Assembly: GCF_934754915.1 (NCBI RefSeq)
Contig: NZ_CAKVKB010000056.1
Coordinates: 1-21,400, forward strand
DNA from: an uncultured Clostridium sp.
GTDB lineage: Bacteria > Bacillota > Clostridia > Clostridiales > Clostridiaceae
Direction of reading: 5' to 3'
Length of the DNA: 21,400 nucleotides
Shown: positions 1 through 8,047 of the stretch, one piece after another
Layout: each line of letters starts with the position of its first letter
Numbering within the stretch: the stretch's first letter is position 1
Notes under the pieces: model-generated
The model's input: only the letters and a program-made list of their open reading frames with translations
Database searches by the model: none
Told to the model about the DNA's origin: nothing
Made by a program: the position numbers and the translations under genes

Positions 1-74
1 AGATTATGAAGATCTTATTTTAAAATCTGCTTAAAAAACTAAAAAAATGTGTCTACTATATTGACATAGGTCCA
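1..74 (+). mobile_element. 3' end of an IS3-family (IS150-like) element, cut by the window edge
   Basis: Positions 2-34 encode the last residues of an IS3-family transposase (DYEDLILKSA, stop 32-34). The terminal inverted repeat follows at 48-74 and ends in ATAGGTCCA. The 74 bases match 9494-9567 except for one base (G11 against A9504), and identity stops abruptly after TCCA, which defines the element's right end. Because the copy runs off the window it may be complete upstream. Its orientation is the same as that of the second copy at 9417-9567. Confidence 0.85.
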
Positions 75-371
75 AATGCTAAATGAACCAAAAGCAAAAA
101 CAATACTATTTTGGCAAATCATTTAATTATTTTAAGACTGCTCATACAATTCTTTTGATTCTAGGATTTATAAAAGCAGTATGAGATAAACTTTCTTATC
201 CAAGTACCGCTTCTATTCTAACCTTTATAATTTCTATGGCTGCATGCCTCTTAACTTTCATAGCTTCTTCTGCTCCTGGACAATACCTTTAATTTGCTTT
301 TAATATATAATTACTTTTTATCTTTCATATTTAATTATCCCCTTTAAATATGCACTATACTGTTAATAACT
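75..371. other. gene-free stretch with a possible coding remnant
   Basis: No intact gene is visible. On the minus strand, 196-288 reads as about 30 codons without a stop (starting near CPGAEEAMKVKRHAA and ending in IEAVLG, stop 196-198), with a stop immediately upstream. This could be the tail of a decayed gene, but I do not recognise the family. It lies between the IS end and another pseudogene, which fits a degraded accessory region. Confidence 0.35.
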
Positions 372-717
372 TTAATAATTACAATAATTATAATTTTTGA
401 TACCATGTTTTTCTTCCCTCCATATTTCACCATGTGGAATTATCTTTATAAGACACATATCATCACCAGCTTTTATACTTTTCAAAAGCTCAACATCTAC
501 ACTGCAGTCAAAAGAACCTTGCTGTAGCCTGTAGTGCACTAGCACCATGTATATGATTCAAGATTTTCTACCTCAGCAAGCATAGGGCATGGACAAAAGT
601 TAAAATGCAGTCCATTATCCTTAATAACCTTGACATCATGTGTGTATTCATATTCTTTAACACCTTGAAATCTTCTAAATTCTCTATTTTAATATTCTCT
701 TCATAATGTTCAAATGA
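372..717 (-). pseudogene. decayed cysteine-rich protein gene
   Basis: Three reading-frame pieces on the minus strand together make one coherent protein. The first begins SFEHYEENIKIENLEDF. After a frameshift comes QGVKEYEYTHDVKVI, leading to HFNFCPCPMLAEVENLE and YTWC, then an in-frame TAG followed by CTTGYSK. After a second frameshift it reads FDCSVDVELLKSIKAGDDMC and ends KNYNYCNY (stop 372-374). The Cys pattern (CPCP, WC-x-C, FDC, GDDMC) suggests a metal- or cofactor-binding domain of the kind seen in small cysteine-rich clostridial proteins. I cannot name the family with confidence. It begins at the stop codon of the acetyltransferase gene, so it was probably once the next gene in that transcript or has lost its 5' end. 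Two frameshifts and a nonsense codon make a functional product very unlikely. Confidence 0.7.
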
Positions 718-719
718 TA

Positions 720-1523
720 TTAATTTCTATATTTTTCTATCCATTCAACTGCAAAATCAACTACTTCTCTCTGTTTCATCAATCTCACTTCTGCGTTTCC
801 TATTTTAATATTATTCACTTTATAATTTTTCTCAAAGTCATTTCCTATATCTTCAAAATCTTCACCATCAACAAAAAGAGTATTATATGTGACCCATTGT
901 CTCTTTCCATCAACCATAACTGCACTGCTTTCATTTACATTATGCTTTCCTGGATACTCTGCTCTTGCATCTGCAAGATGTAATGATGTATTTTTATCAT
1001 ATCCAACTCCTATAAGAAGTACATACCCATCTAACTTATAAAGTCTGTCAATTGGTGAATCCTCCCCAAATATATTACTTAAATCATGATCTTTGGTTAA
1101 ATAATCAGCATACTTCCCAAATGCAGCAACAGAGCGTGCAGGATGATTGCTTCTTTTTGCTCCCGGCCATCTTCTGAACATTTCAGCAACTTGTCCCATT
1201 GTATTTGTGGGAGTTATATCTTTGTCATAAGCAGGCCAGTTATCTCTTATTAACTGCCACCATTCTTTAGGCTCCTCCCAATGAACTCCCTCTTCTGGAT
1301 CTAGATTTTTCCAACTCTGTGTAGGCATCATTATTGTGCCTTCATTTCCAACACATTGTATTAAAGCTTCTATTACAATCTGCGCACCTCCACATACAAA
1401 TCCAAGACTTTTCAATGATGTATGAACCATTATAGACTGTCCTTCTTTTACTCCTATATCTTTAAACCCTTTTATTAAATCTTCCTTTAAAACTATTTTT
1501 CTTTCCTCATCAATACTCTTCAT
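720..1523 (-). CDS. AAC(3)-family aminoglycoside N3-acetyltransferase-like protein
   Basis: This 267-residue protein belongs to the antibiotic N-acetyltransferase family (AAC(3)/YokD type). Members use acetyl-CoA to acetylate the 3-amino group of deoxystreptamine aminoglycosides, although many chromosomal members have no proven drug substrate. Family landmarks are HTSLKSLGFVCGG near residues 34-46, MPTQSW near 66-71, SNHPARSVAAFG at 125-136, and IGVGYDKNTSLHLADARAEY at 171-190, which contains the conserved His of the active-site region. Length is normal for the family (about 260-280). The ATG is preceded by AAGGAGAG at good spacing. It is cytosolic, with no signal peptide. It lies 131 bp downstream of the MATE exporter on the same strand and may share its transcript. 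The fold call is firm; real aminoglycoside resistance is inference. Confidence 0.88.
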   Translation of the reverse strand: MKSIDEERKIVLKEDLIKGFKDIGVKEGQSIMVHTSLKSLGFVCGGAQIVIEALIQCVGNEGTIMMPTQSWKNLDPEEGVHWEEPKEWWQLIRDNWPAYDKDITPTNTMGQVAEMFRRWPGAKRSNHPARSVAAFGKYADYLTKDHDLSNIFGEDSPIDRLYKLDGYVLLIGVGYDKNTSLHLADARAEYPGKHNVNESSAVMVDGKRQWVTYNTLFVDGEDFEDIGNDFEKNYKVNNIKIGNAEVRLMKQREVVDFAVEWIEKYRN

Positions 1524-1654
1524 AAATAATCTCTCCTTATTAGCTTTTAATATTCATAATACAGCTTATATATTTTTTTGTTTTACTATAACTGCCTATA
1601 TTAAATTCAAATCATTTATTCGCATATTATTTAAATATTATAATTCGATATAAT

Positions 1655-2998
1655 CTACTGCGTAATGTTTCTCATCCATATCTTCTTCTTAAACACTATT
1701 AATGAAATTGTTAATCTCACTACTTCTTCTAAAGACAATATTAAATACACATAATATATTGGAAGATTGAATATAAACGCAGAAGCTAGTCCCATTGGTA
1801 TTCCAAAAATCCATGTACCAATTATATCTATAAGCATGACAATTTTTGTGTTTCCTCCGCTTCTCAATGTTCCCCCTCCTAATATCATGTTAGAAACTTT
1901 AACAAAAAGTATTAAAGAAAATGCATAAAGTATATATACTGTATCCTGTTTTAATGTATTTTCTACTGGGAATATCTTTACATATAAAGGAGCACATAAA
2001 GAAAATACTGTTCCTAAAAATAAAGAACCTAATACTCCAATTTTCACCATCTGCTTTGACATATCATATGCATCATCATATCTGTCATCTCCAAGAGCCT
2101 TTCCTGTAATAATACCTGCTGCAGATGCAATTCCAGAAAAAGCTCCTATCATAAGACATTGGATAGGATTTGTAAGAGTCATAGCAGCACAGGCATCTGT
2201 TCCAATTCTTCCATATATCATTGCATATATGTTTTCACCAAGGCTCCATAAAAATTCACATATTAAAATAGGACATAAAATCATTATTACTTTTTTAATA
2301 AATTCTTTTTTAAAAGAAATACTAAATGAAATATATAACTGTTCCTTTTTTATAACTTTTAAAAAGAAAATAAATATTAATATAAATTCAACTACTCTTG
2401 CTATATCTGTTGCAAGGGCTGCCCCATTAATGCCCATCCTTGGAAATATAAATTTTCCAAAAATCAATAGATAATTAAAAACAGTATTTACTATAACTGA
2501 AATAATACTTGCACACATAGGATACCTTGCATATCCTATACATCTTAGTAAAGTTGATATAATAAGAGTTAATGTCATTGGTATAAATCCTGCTGCTACT
2601 ATTTTTAGATAAGATGCTGCACAATTTACTGCCTCTGGATCAGCAGAATATATTGACATTATCTTTATTGGCATTATTGTAGATATTAAGGTAAAAAATA
2701 CTCCTATCATCAGCGAAAAATACAAATTATATACAAAACTGTCATTTACCCCTTTCTTATTTCTGCTTCCATAATACTGGGATATGAGTATGCCTGCACC
2801 TGTTGCCACTGCAGCAACAGTCACAGAAAATAATGATGAAAACTTTCCTCCAAAACCTGCTCCTGTGATGTTTGCACTACCAAGTTGTCCCACCATAATC
2901 TGATCAATAACACTGACAGATGATTGAAAAAAACTCTGTACAGTGATTGGAATTGCTATATCGAACATTTCCCTATGAAATTCCTTTTTACTAAACAT
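1655..2998 (-). CDS. MATE family multidrug/sodium antiporter
   Basis: This 447-residue integral membrane protein has the twelve-helix pattern of MATE exporters. The N-terminal half opens with IAIPITVQSFFQSSVSVIDQ and MVGQLG, the usual start of MATE repeat 1, and a second related half begins near residue 240. MATE proteins export cationic drugs or metabolites in exchange for Na+ or H+. Length is typical (about 440-460). The start ATG has a GGAAGGCAGG stretch upstream, a somewhat distant ribosome binding site. It lies 51 bp after the LacI-family regulator on the same strand, so co-transcription and local regulation are likely. The substrate cannot be deduced. An AAC(3)-like enzyme follows downstream, making a resistance-flavoured trio. 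Confidence 0.92.
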   Translation of the reverse strand: MFSKKEFHREMFDIAIPITVQSFFQSSVSVIDQIMVGQLGSANITGAGFGGKFSSLFSVTVAAVATGAGILISQYYGSRNKKGVNDSFVYNLYFSLMIGVFFTLISTIMPIKIMSIYSADPEAVNCAASYLKIVAAGFIPMTLTLIISTLLRCIGYARYPMCASIISVIVNTVFNYLLIFGKFIFPRMGINGAALATDIARVVEFILIFIFFLKVIKKEQLYISFSISFKKEFIKKVIMILCPILICEFLWSLGENIYAMIYGRIGTDACAAMTLTNPIQCLMIGAFSGIASAAGIITGKALGDDRYDDAYDMSKQMVKIGVLGSLFLGTVFSLCAPLYVKIFPVENTLKQDTVYILYAFSLILFVKVSNMILGGGTLRSGGNTKIVMLIDIIGTWIFGIPMGLASAFIFNLPIYYVYLILSLEEVVRLTISLIVFKKKIWMRNITQ

Positions 2999-3049
2999 AA
3001 TCCATAAACCTGCCTTCCTATACTATAATCTGCTTTTCAAAATATTAAG

Positions 3050-4087
3050 TCATCCTATAATACGTGCAACACTGCTTCTTTCTACAAGTTCAACAGACAG
3101 CACTACATTATTTTCTTTAACATTACCAGTTATCTGTTCATTTAAAAGAGAAATTGCTTTTTCAGCTCTCACCTGTATGTTCTGCTTTATAGTTGTAAGA
3201 GCAGGCCTTACAATTTGGGCACTTGGAATATCATCAAACCCTGCAATAGATATATCATTAGGAATACTATATCCAAAGTCAGTAAGGAAATTCATAACTT
3301 CAATTGCATATGCATCTGATGCACAAAATATTGCTGTAAAATTATTTAATTTCTTTTCTATAAATTTATAATAGCTTATCCTTTTTTCTTTCTGCATTGG
3401 TATAATTTCAATATAAATATTATTTTCATCAGTACATTTATCTTTAAATGCCTGCTTTAATCCCATATATCTGTTATGATCCATACACATGTCATTATCT
3501 GATACATACATTATATTTCTGTGTCCTTGCTTTATGAGATATTCTCCCATTAAATATCCACCCTGAAAATCATCTATGCTTACATTTGCACACTTTTCCT
3601 CAGGTTCAAAGAATCCATCCATAACTACAAAAGGTATATGTATTAGTTTTCTAAGACTGTTATAATCCTGTGTGCAAAAGCCTATCAATATTAATCCTGC
3701 CATATTCCACATAGAAGCATATTTAATTATCTCACTAATATTATTTGTAATCTTAACCATCATAAAGTAATGTTTTTTTTCAACTTTAATTGCAATATTA
3801 TCTATTAAAGCCGATACAAAAGGATCCTGAAAAATCTTTCCTTCATATTTCTCATGATTTGAAATTACAACACATATTATTTTTGAACTATTCTGAGCTA
3901 GAAGAATTCCTGCCATATTAGGTATATAGTGTTTTTCTTCCAGCATTTTCTGTACTGTTTCTATTGTCTTTTGTGATATTTTTTTAGTCTTTCCATTGAT
4001 CACATTAGATACTGTTGCTGTGCTTACTCCAAGCTCCTCTGCAATATCTTTTATTGTGACTCTCCTGTTGTCGTTTTCATACACCAT
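3050..4087 (-). CDS. LacI/PurR-family transcriptional regulator
   Basis: This is a DNA-binding repressor-type protein. The N-terminal LacI helix-turn-helix (VTIKDIAEELGVSTATVSNV, about residues 10-29) is followed by the hinge region and a periplasmic-binding-protein-like sensor domain. That domain contains NVSIDDFQGGYLMGEYLI, GHRNIMYVS and SIAGFDDIPSAQIVRPALTT, all standard family signatures. I place the start at 4087 (345 residues), because AAGGAGA lies 8 nt upstream of that ATG. An in-frame ATG 18 nt further upstream (4105) has no ribosome binding site. The gene heads a same-strand group with the MATE exporter and the acetyltransferase, and probably controls them or itself in response to a small ligand, possibly a sugar or nucleoside-like compound. 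The ligand is unknown. A candidate operator lies at 4252-4269. Confidence 0.9.
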   Translation of the reverse strand: MVYENDNRRVTIKDIAEELGVSTATVSNVINGKTKKISQKTIETVQKMLEEKHYIPNMAGILLAQNSSKIICVVISNHEKYEGKIFQDPFVSALIDNIAIKVEKKHYFMMVKITNNISEIIKYASMWNMAGLILIGFCTQDYNSLRKLIHIPFVVMDGFFEPEEKCANVSIDDFQGGYLMGEYLIKQGHRNIMYVSDNDMCMDHNRYMGLKQAFKDKCTDENNIYIEIIPMQKEKRISYYKFIEKKLNNFTAIFCASDAYAIEVMNFLTDFGYSIPNDISIAGFDDIPSAQIVRPALTTIKQNIQVRAEKAISLLNEQITGNVKENNVVLSVELVERSSVARIIG

Positions 4088-4251
4088 ACATTTTCTCCTT
4101 TTCATATACTATTGAATATAAATGAAATCAATAATTTGTTACGGTAAAATTAAATTTCATATATTTTTACTGATTAATTTACGTGACAAACAACTTTTCC
4201 AAATACTGTATCCCCTATAATTACATTATCACATTTCTTTTTATATATCAA

Positions 4252-4269
4252 AGGTTAATCGCATAACCT
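4252..4269. promoter_or_regulatory. candidate LacI-family operator
   Basis: AGGTTAATCGCATAACCT is an 18-bp palindrome with perfect 6-bp arms and a central CG, the architecture of LacI/PurR-family operators. It lies about 165 bp upstream of the LacI-type gene. On the minus strand it abuts a weak promoter-like TTTGAT-N16-GATAAT. Binding by this regulator is inferred from symmetry and position only. A smaller symmetric site, TTACGGTAA, lies at 4139-4147. Confidence 0.4.
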
Positions 4270-4314
4270 ATCCCTTAAATTCCTTGTAATAATTTCATAT
4301 AAACTTAAATAAAC

Positions 4315-4355
4315 AAATACTCTAAATACGAACTTAGTTCATATTTAGAGTATTT
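4315..4355 (-). terminator. intrinsic terminator of the sensor kinase operon
   Basis: A perfect 14-bp stem (4315-4328 with 4342-4355) has an additional GAAC/GTTC pairing inside the loop. On the minus strand it is followed by TTTGTTTATTT. It begins four bases past the kinase stop codon, ending the regulator/kinase transcript before the LacI promoter region. Confidence 0.8.
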
Positions 4356-4358
4356 AAC

Positions 4359-5744
4359 TCAAAAAACTTGACCTTCCAAAGGTAGTTCCAAAGTAACTTT
4401 AGCACCGCCAAGTTCAGCTGAATTTTCAAAATAAATATTTCCATTATGCTTTTCAAATAGCTTTTTTGCAATATACAGACCCATTCCATAATGATTTTTT
4501 GAATTTCTGCTCTTATCTCCTTGAAAAAACTGCTCTGCTGCTGATTTCAACTCTTCATTTGTAAATCCTCTTCCTGAATCCTCCACTGTAAACATAACTT
4601 TATGCTCATATAGTTTAACAATAAATAATACTTTCCCATTTTCTCCTGCATAATCTGTACCATTTGAAATCACATTTATTAAAGCACGTTTTATGGCAGA
4701 TTTATCACATGTAATATATTCTGGAATATTATTTATTCTGCTTTGAAATTCTATATTTTTATTACTGCATAAATATTTTCCAGTTTCTATAATATCCTGT
4801 GTAAACTCTTTTAAATTAACCCTATTTTTTATAAGTTCACATTCTTTTTCAGATTTCATTATTTCAATAAGTGTCTTAATATAGAACTCCATATTTTTTA
4901 CTTCATTTATAATGCTCATATTGAATTGTGCTGCATCTTTTTCTAACTTCATTTCCCTTAATAGCTCAGAATTTCCTTTAATTATTGTAAGAGGTGTTTT
5001 CAAATCGTGTGCCAGTGCTCCCATCTGTTCATTTTTCATCTGCTCCATATGCCACTGTTTTTTAAGTGACTTGTTAAGTTCTTCCTTCATCTTGTCCAGT
5101 GCTATAATCACTTCATTTATCTCAGTTATTTTGCTGTACTTCACTTTAAAATCAAGATTTTCCATCTGAATTTTTTCAGTAGTATTCTTTAATATTTTCA
5201 TTTCCTTCTCCAATCTTCGTCTGAAAAGTCTTGAAAAAGTAATAATGCTGCTTATAAAAATTACTATAAAACCAAAGTTCAAAAGATAATCTGGATTTAT
5301 AATATATTTGTTTAATACTGGATTAGAAAAAGAAGCCCTTACTCTATATTCTGCTATGCACATTCCATTTTTTCTCTGTATTACTTTATAATAATAACTG
5401 CTGCTCCTACCATTATTTTGTACAGTATTAAACATTTCCAATGCTTTATCCTGAGAAACATTTGATTCATATATATTGCCTTCAGAATCATAAACTGCAT
5501 AATTACATTCTTGTGGTATAAAGTCATTAACATATTCTGCCTCTGATATCTTATCTCTATTTTTTTCAATTTTCTGCTCATAATAATTGGCTGGCAGAAT
5601 GATTCCTTTGTTTATTCCTAAAGCAAATAACAAAAATTCTGCACCAGCACATAAAATTATGACAATACAAAAAGCAAATATATACTTCGCAAAAATCTTG
5701 GAAATACTTTTTCCCCTAGGTTTTTCATTTCTTATTACTTCCAC
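4359..5744 (-). CDS. sensor histidine kinase of the antimicrobial-peptide resistance module
   Basis: This 461-residue membrane-bound kinase has helices at about 16-43 and 152-171, enclosing an extracytoplasmic segment of about 105 residues that could sense a peptide or envelope signal. A HAMP-like linker follows (about 172-225), then the H-box ALAHDLKTPLTIIKGNSE with phospho-acceptor His246. Further landmarks are the N-box (NVISNGTDYA, from 357), G1 box (VEDSGRGFT), F-box (EQFFQGDKSR) and G2 box (HYGMGLYIAKKLF). The start codon is GTG, overlaps the response regulator's end by 10 nt, and has AGGA five bases upstream, indicating translational coupling. It should phosphorylate the adjacent OmpR-type regulator. 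The LanFEG-type transporter upstream makes it the likely NisK/CprK-like sensor, although the sensed peptide cannot be deduced. Confidence 0.92.
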   Translation of the reverse strand: MEVIRNEKPRGKSISKIFAKYIFAFCIVIILCAGAEFLLFALGINKGIILPANYYEQKIEKNRDKISEAEYVNDFIPQECNYAVYDSEGNIYESNVSQDKALEMFNTVQNNGRSSSYYYKVIQRKNGMCIAEYRVRASFSNPVLNKYIINPDYLLNFGFIVIFISSIITFSRLFRRRLEKEMKILKNTTEKIQMENLDFKVKYSKITEINEVIIALDKMKEELNKSLKKQWHMEQMKNEQMGALAHDLKTPLTIIKGNSELLREMKLEKDAAQFNMSIINEVKNMEFYIKTLIEIMKSEKECELIKNRVNLKEFTQDIIETGKYLCSNKNIEFQSRINNIPEYITCDKSAIKRALINVISNGTDYAGENGKVLFIVKLYEHKVMFTVEDSGRGFTNEELKSAAEQFFQGDKSRNSKNHYGMGLYIAKKLFEKHNGNIYFENSAELGGAKVTLELPLEGQVF

Positions 5745-6394
5745 TTGTATCCTATCCCCCAGACTGTTTCAATTGGATTTATTCCTATTTTTCTAAACTT
5801 GCTCCGTATATTCTTAATGTGCTCTACAATTGCTGTAAGATCACTATTTCCTTCAAATCCAAATATGCTTTCATATATCCTTTCCTTTGAAAAAACCTGT
5901 CCGTGATTCATGGCTAGAATCTCACATATATTGTACTCACTTTTTGTGAAAGGAATGAGTTTATTATCATAGTATGCTTCTTTAGATATCATATTGAATT
6001 TTACATTTGAAATTGAAAATGCATTCTGTTTTTCCCTATGTTCACGTCTCAAATGAGCTGTCACCCTGGCTCTCAGTTCATTTATGCCAAATGGCTTTGA
6101 AATATAGTCATCTCCACCAATGCTGAGTCCTGTTACAATATCCTGTTCCATTGTTTTTGCTGTAAGAAAAATTATAGGACAGTCAACTAAGTTTCTTATT
6201 TTTCTGCATAATGTAAATCCATCTATGTCAGGCATCATGACATCAAGGAGTATTAAATCATATTTAAGATATTCATTATCATCAATACCTGCTGGATTGC
6301 TTACTGTCTTTACATAATGACATTCCCTTTCCAATGCACTTTTTATAATATTCAATATTCCTTCTTCATCATCAATTGCAAGTATATCTGCCAT
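5735..6394 (-). CDS. OmpR-family response regulator
   Basis: This 219-residue two-domain regulator has a receiver domain (about 1-115) with acidic pocket DDE at 8-10, phospho-acceptor Asp51 in LLDVMMPDIDG, Thr78 in FLTAK and Lys100 in SKPFG. The C-terminal winged-helix domain (about 125-219) ends with the usual ETVWGIGYKWK. The start ATG has GGAGGG at ideal spacing. A 120-bp gap separates it from the upstream permease gene. That gap contains a possible promoter on the minus strand (TTATTG-N16-TATAAT), so the two-component pair may be transcribed separately as well as by read-through. It most likely activates the adjacent LanFEG-type transporter operon, as NisR or CprR do in related systems. 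Confidence 0.93.
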   Translation of the reverse strand: MADILAIDDEEGILNIIKSALERECHYVKTVSNPAGIDDNEYLKYDLILLDVMMPDIDGFTLCRKIRNLVDCPIIFLTAKTMEQDIVTGLSIGGDDYISKPFGINELRARVTAHLRREHREKQNAFSISNVKFNMISKEAYYDNKLIPFTKSEYNICEILAMNHGQVFSKERIYESIFGFEGNSDLTAIVEHIKNIRSKFRKIGINPIETVWGIGYKWK

Positions 6395-6514
6395 TAAAAT
6401 CCCTCCATATTTTTTGAAACACTCATTAAACTCCTATCTTTTATTATAACTTTCTATTATAAAACAATAACATATTTCCTTAGGTCTTACCATAAATTTC
6501 TTAACTGCTATAAT

Positions 6515-7291
6515 TTACTTTTCTCCCCTTCCTTCAAATGACTTAAACCATATGAATAGAGCTATTCCTATCATAATTGTAAATACAATACAGTTAATAA
6601 TCCCCATGCTACTGCTTTCAATCCAATACTTAATTCCTCCAAAAGCTTTAAACATATCTGCAGAGCCGGATTCCTTGGTAAAAAAATTATTACAGAATCT
6701 TACTGCCCAGCTGCATGGTACTGCTTTCCATATTCCATCCCCAAGTCCTGTTATAAACAATGCAGAAACTAATGATTCAAATATTCCCATACCTATTGAA
6801 ACTCCGCTTCCATATTTTATGCTGAGAAATAAATGAAATAGATAAATAAATATCTGAGCTGTAAATATTACTGCTGTCAGTAGTACATAAAAATCAAGAG
6901 TAAGTGAATTCTGTTTTAATATATATTGGAATCCAATATAAAAGCCAAAGCTTGCAAGAAAAAGTGAAAATAATCCAGCAGCCAGCATCATTAAAACTTT
7001 ACTTAAAAGACACATTTTCTTTCCATACACCACAGACAACATTTCTTTAAATTTCCCTGCTTCTGCTTCCTTTTCTATAACCATTTCAGTCACTATTCCA
7101 ATTAACACTGGAAAAGCTATGCACAATGTTTCAAAAAATCCATTTACCTTGTTTACTGTATTCCATGGCGAATAATAATAGTATCCTAGAAATAAAATTA
7201 CACCTATAGCAGGAACAAGTATATGGATCATGTAAAATGATGTATGTCTCATTTTTAAAAAATCTGCTTTTAAAAGACCAATAATCTTCAT
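6515..7291 (-). CDS. lanG: lantibiotic immunity ABC transporter permease, MutG/LanG type
   Basis: This is the second permease of a LanFEG-type exporter, with about six hydrophobic helices. Hallmarks are the N-terminal LLKADFLKMRHTSFYMIHI, the EAEAGKFKEML cytoplasmic loop after helix 2, and GLGDGIWKAVPCSWAVRF near residue 190, which is characteristic of MutG permeases. I place the start at 7291 (258 residues). It lies four bases after the stop of the preceding permease gene, and an AGGAGG site inside that gene's last codons precedes it. An in-frame ATG at 7318 would overlap by 23 nt and has no ribosome binding site. With the other permease it forms the membrane channel that removes lantibiotic-like peptides from the membrane. 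Confidence 0.9.
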   Translation of the reverse strand: MKIIGLLKADFLKMRHTSFYMIHILVPAIGVILFLGYYYYSPWNTVNKVNGFFETLCIAFPVLIGIVTEMVIEKEAEAGKFKEMLSVVYGKKMCLLSKVLMMLAAGLFSLFLASFGFYIGFQYILKQNSLTLDFYVLLTAVIFTAQIFIYLFHLFLSIKYGSGVSIGMGIFESLVSALFITGLGDGIWKAVPCSWAVRFCNNFFTKESGSADMFKAFGGIKYWIESSSMGIINCIVFTIMIGIALFIWFKSFEGRGEK

Positions 7292-7295
7292 AATA

Positions 7296-8045
7296 TTATT
7301 TTGCCTCCTGTTTTTCATACCACTTTGCAGTTACCAAGGTTAGTATTATAAATAATGTAATTGAAACACCAACTACAAATGGTATTGTTGAAGTATCCAT
7401 GAGTTCTGGTGCAAATGTTATACTTTCTGGTATTGCCTGAAGTCCATTAGGAAGTATATTAAGCACAGGACACATAATTCTTGAAGTGTATGAAAAAGGT
7501 ACAATCCACCATATATTCTGAACTGCTATAAATACAGAAAGAATACTCACTGCTATTCCAATTATTACACTTGGGAACAATCCTATTTTTCTGCTTATTA
7601 AAATATATAATGGAACCTGCCATATTGATGTTATTATTATGAGAAGTGCTCCAATAAATCCAGAGATGGCTGAAATATTAAATATACTTTTTATAGGTAT
7701 AACATAAACACTTAAAACACCTGCAATGAAAATTATCATAGTTGAAACAGCAATTATTGAAACACCTGTTAATACCTTTGCTATCCATACTTTTTTCAAA
7801 TCAACTGGAAGTCCTAATACCGTCTTATTTTTCATTCTATCATCAACCTTTGATAAAAGTGCACAAATTAATGGAATAACTGCTGGAAGTATAAGCACAT
7901 ACCACCAGTTATACATATCTATCACAAAATACCTTGCTGCCAATAATACTGAGAGAATAATTACAGCCAGTGGCGCTATAAATGTTAATTTCTTTACAAA
8001 AGTGTGTTTTATCTTCATATTTTCTGAAATATAATACTTTAACAT
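7296..8045 (-). CDS. lanE: lantibiotic immunity ABC transporter permease, MutE/LanE type
   Basis: This 249-residue membrane protein has about six helices and fits MutE/EpiE/NisE-type permeases. The supporting features are an N-terminal basic segment, the YNWWYVLILPAVIPLICALL helix, a KTVLGLPVDLKKVWIAKVL loop, and a later QNIWWIVPFSYTSRI segment. Its ATG follows the stop of the ATPase gene after two bases, with GGGAGA within the ATPase's last codons, so the two are translationally coupled. It pairs with the MutG-type permease and the ATPase to expel membrane-active peptides. In Clostridioides difficile the equivalent genes are called cprABC. The family call is firm; the actual peptide substrate is unknown. 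Confidence 0.9.
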   Translation of the reverse strand: MLKYYISENMKIKHTFVKKLTFIAPLAVIILSVLLAARYFVIDMYNWWYVLILPAVIPLICALLSKVDDRMKNKTVLGLPVDLKKVWIAKVLTGVSIIAVSTMIIFIAGVLSVYVIPIKSIFNISAISGFIGALLIIITSIWQVPLYILISRKIGLFPSVIIGIAVSILSVFIAVQNIWWIVPFSYTSRIMCPVLNILPNGLQAIPESITFAPELMDTSTIPFVVGVSITLFIILTLVTAKWYEKQEAK

Positions 8046-8047
8046 GA

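Noticed and set aside
4087..4105. Upstream ATG at 4105 as start of the LacI-type gene
   Set aside because: The AAGGAGA site lies between the two ATGs and serves the one at 4087; nothing similar precedes 4105.
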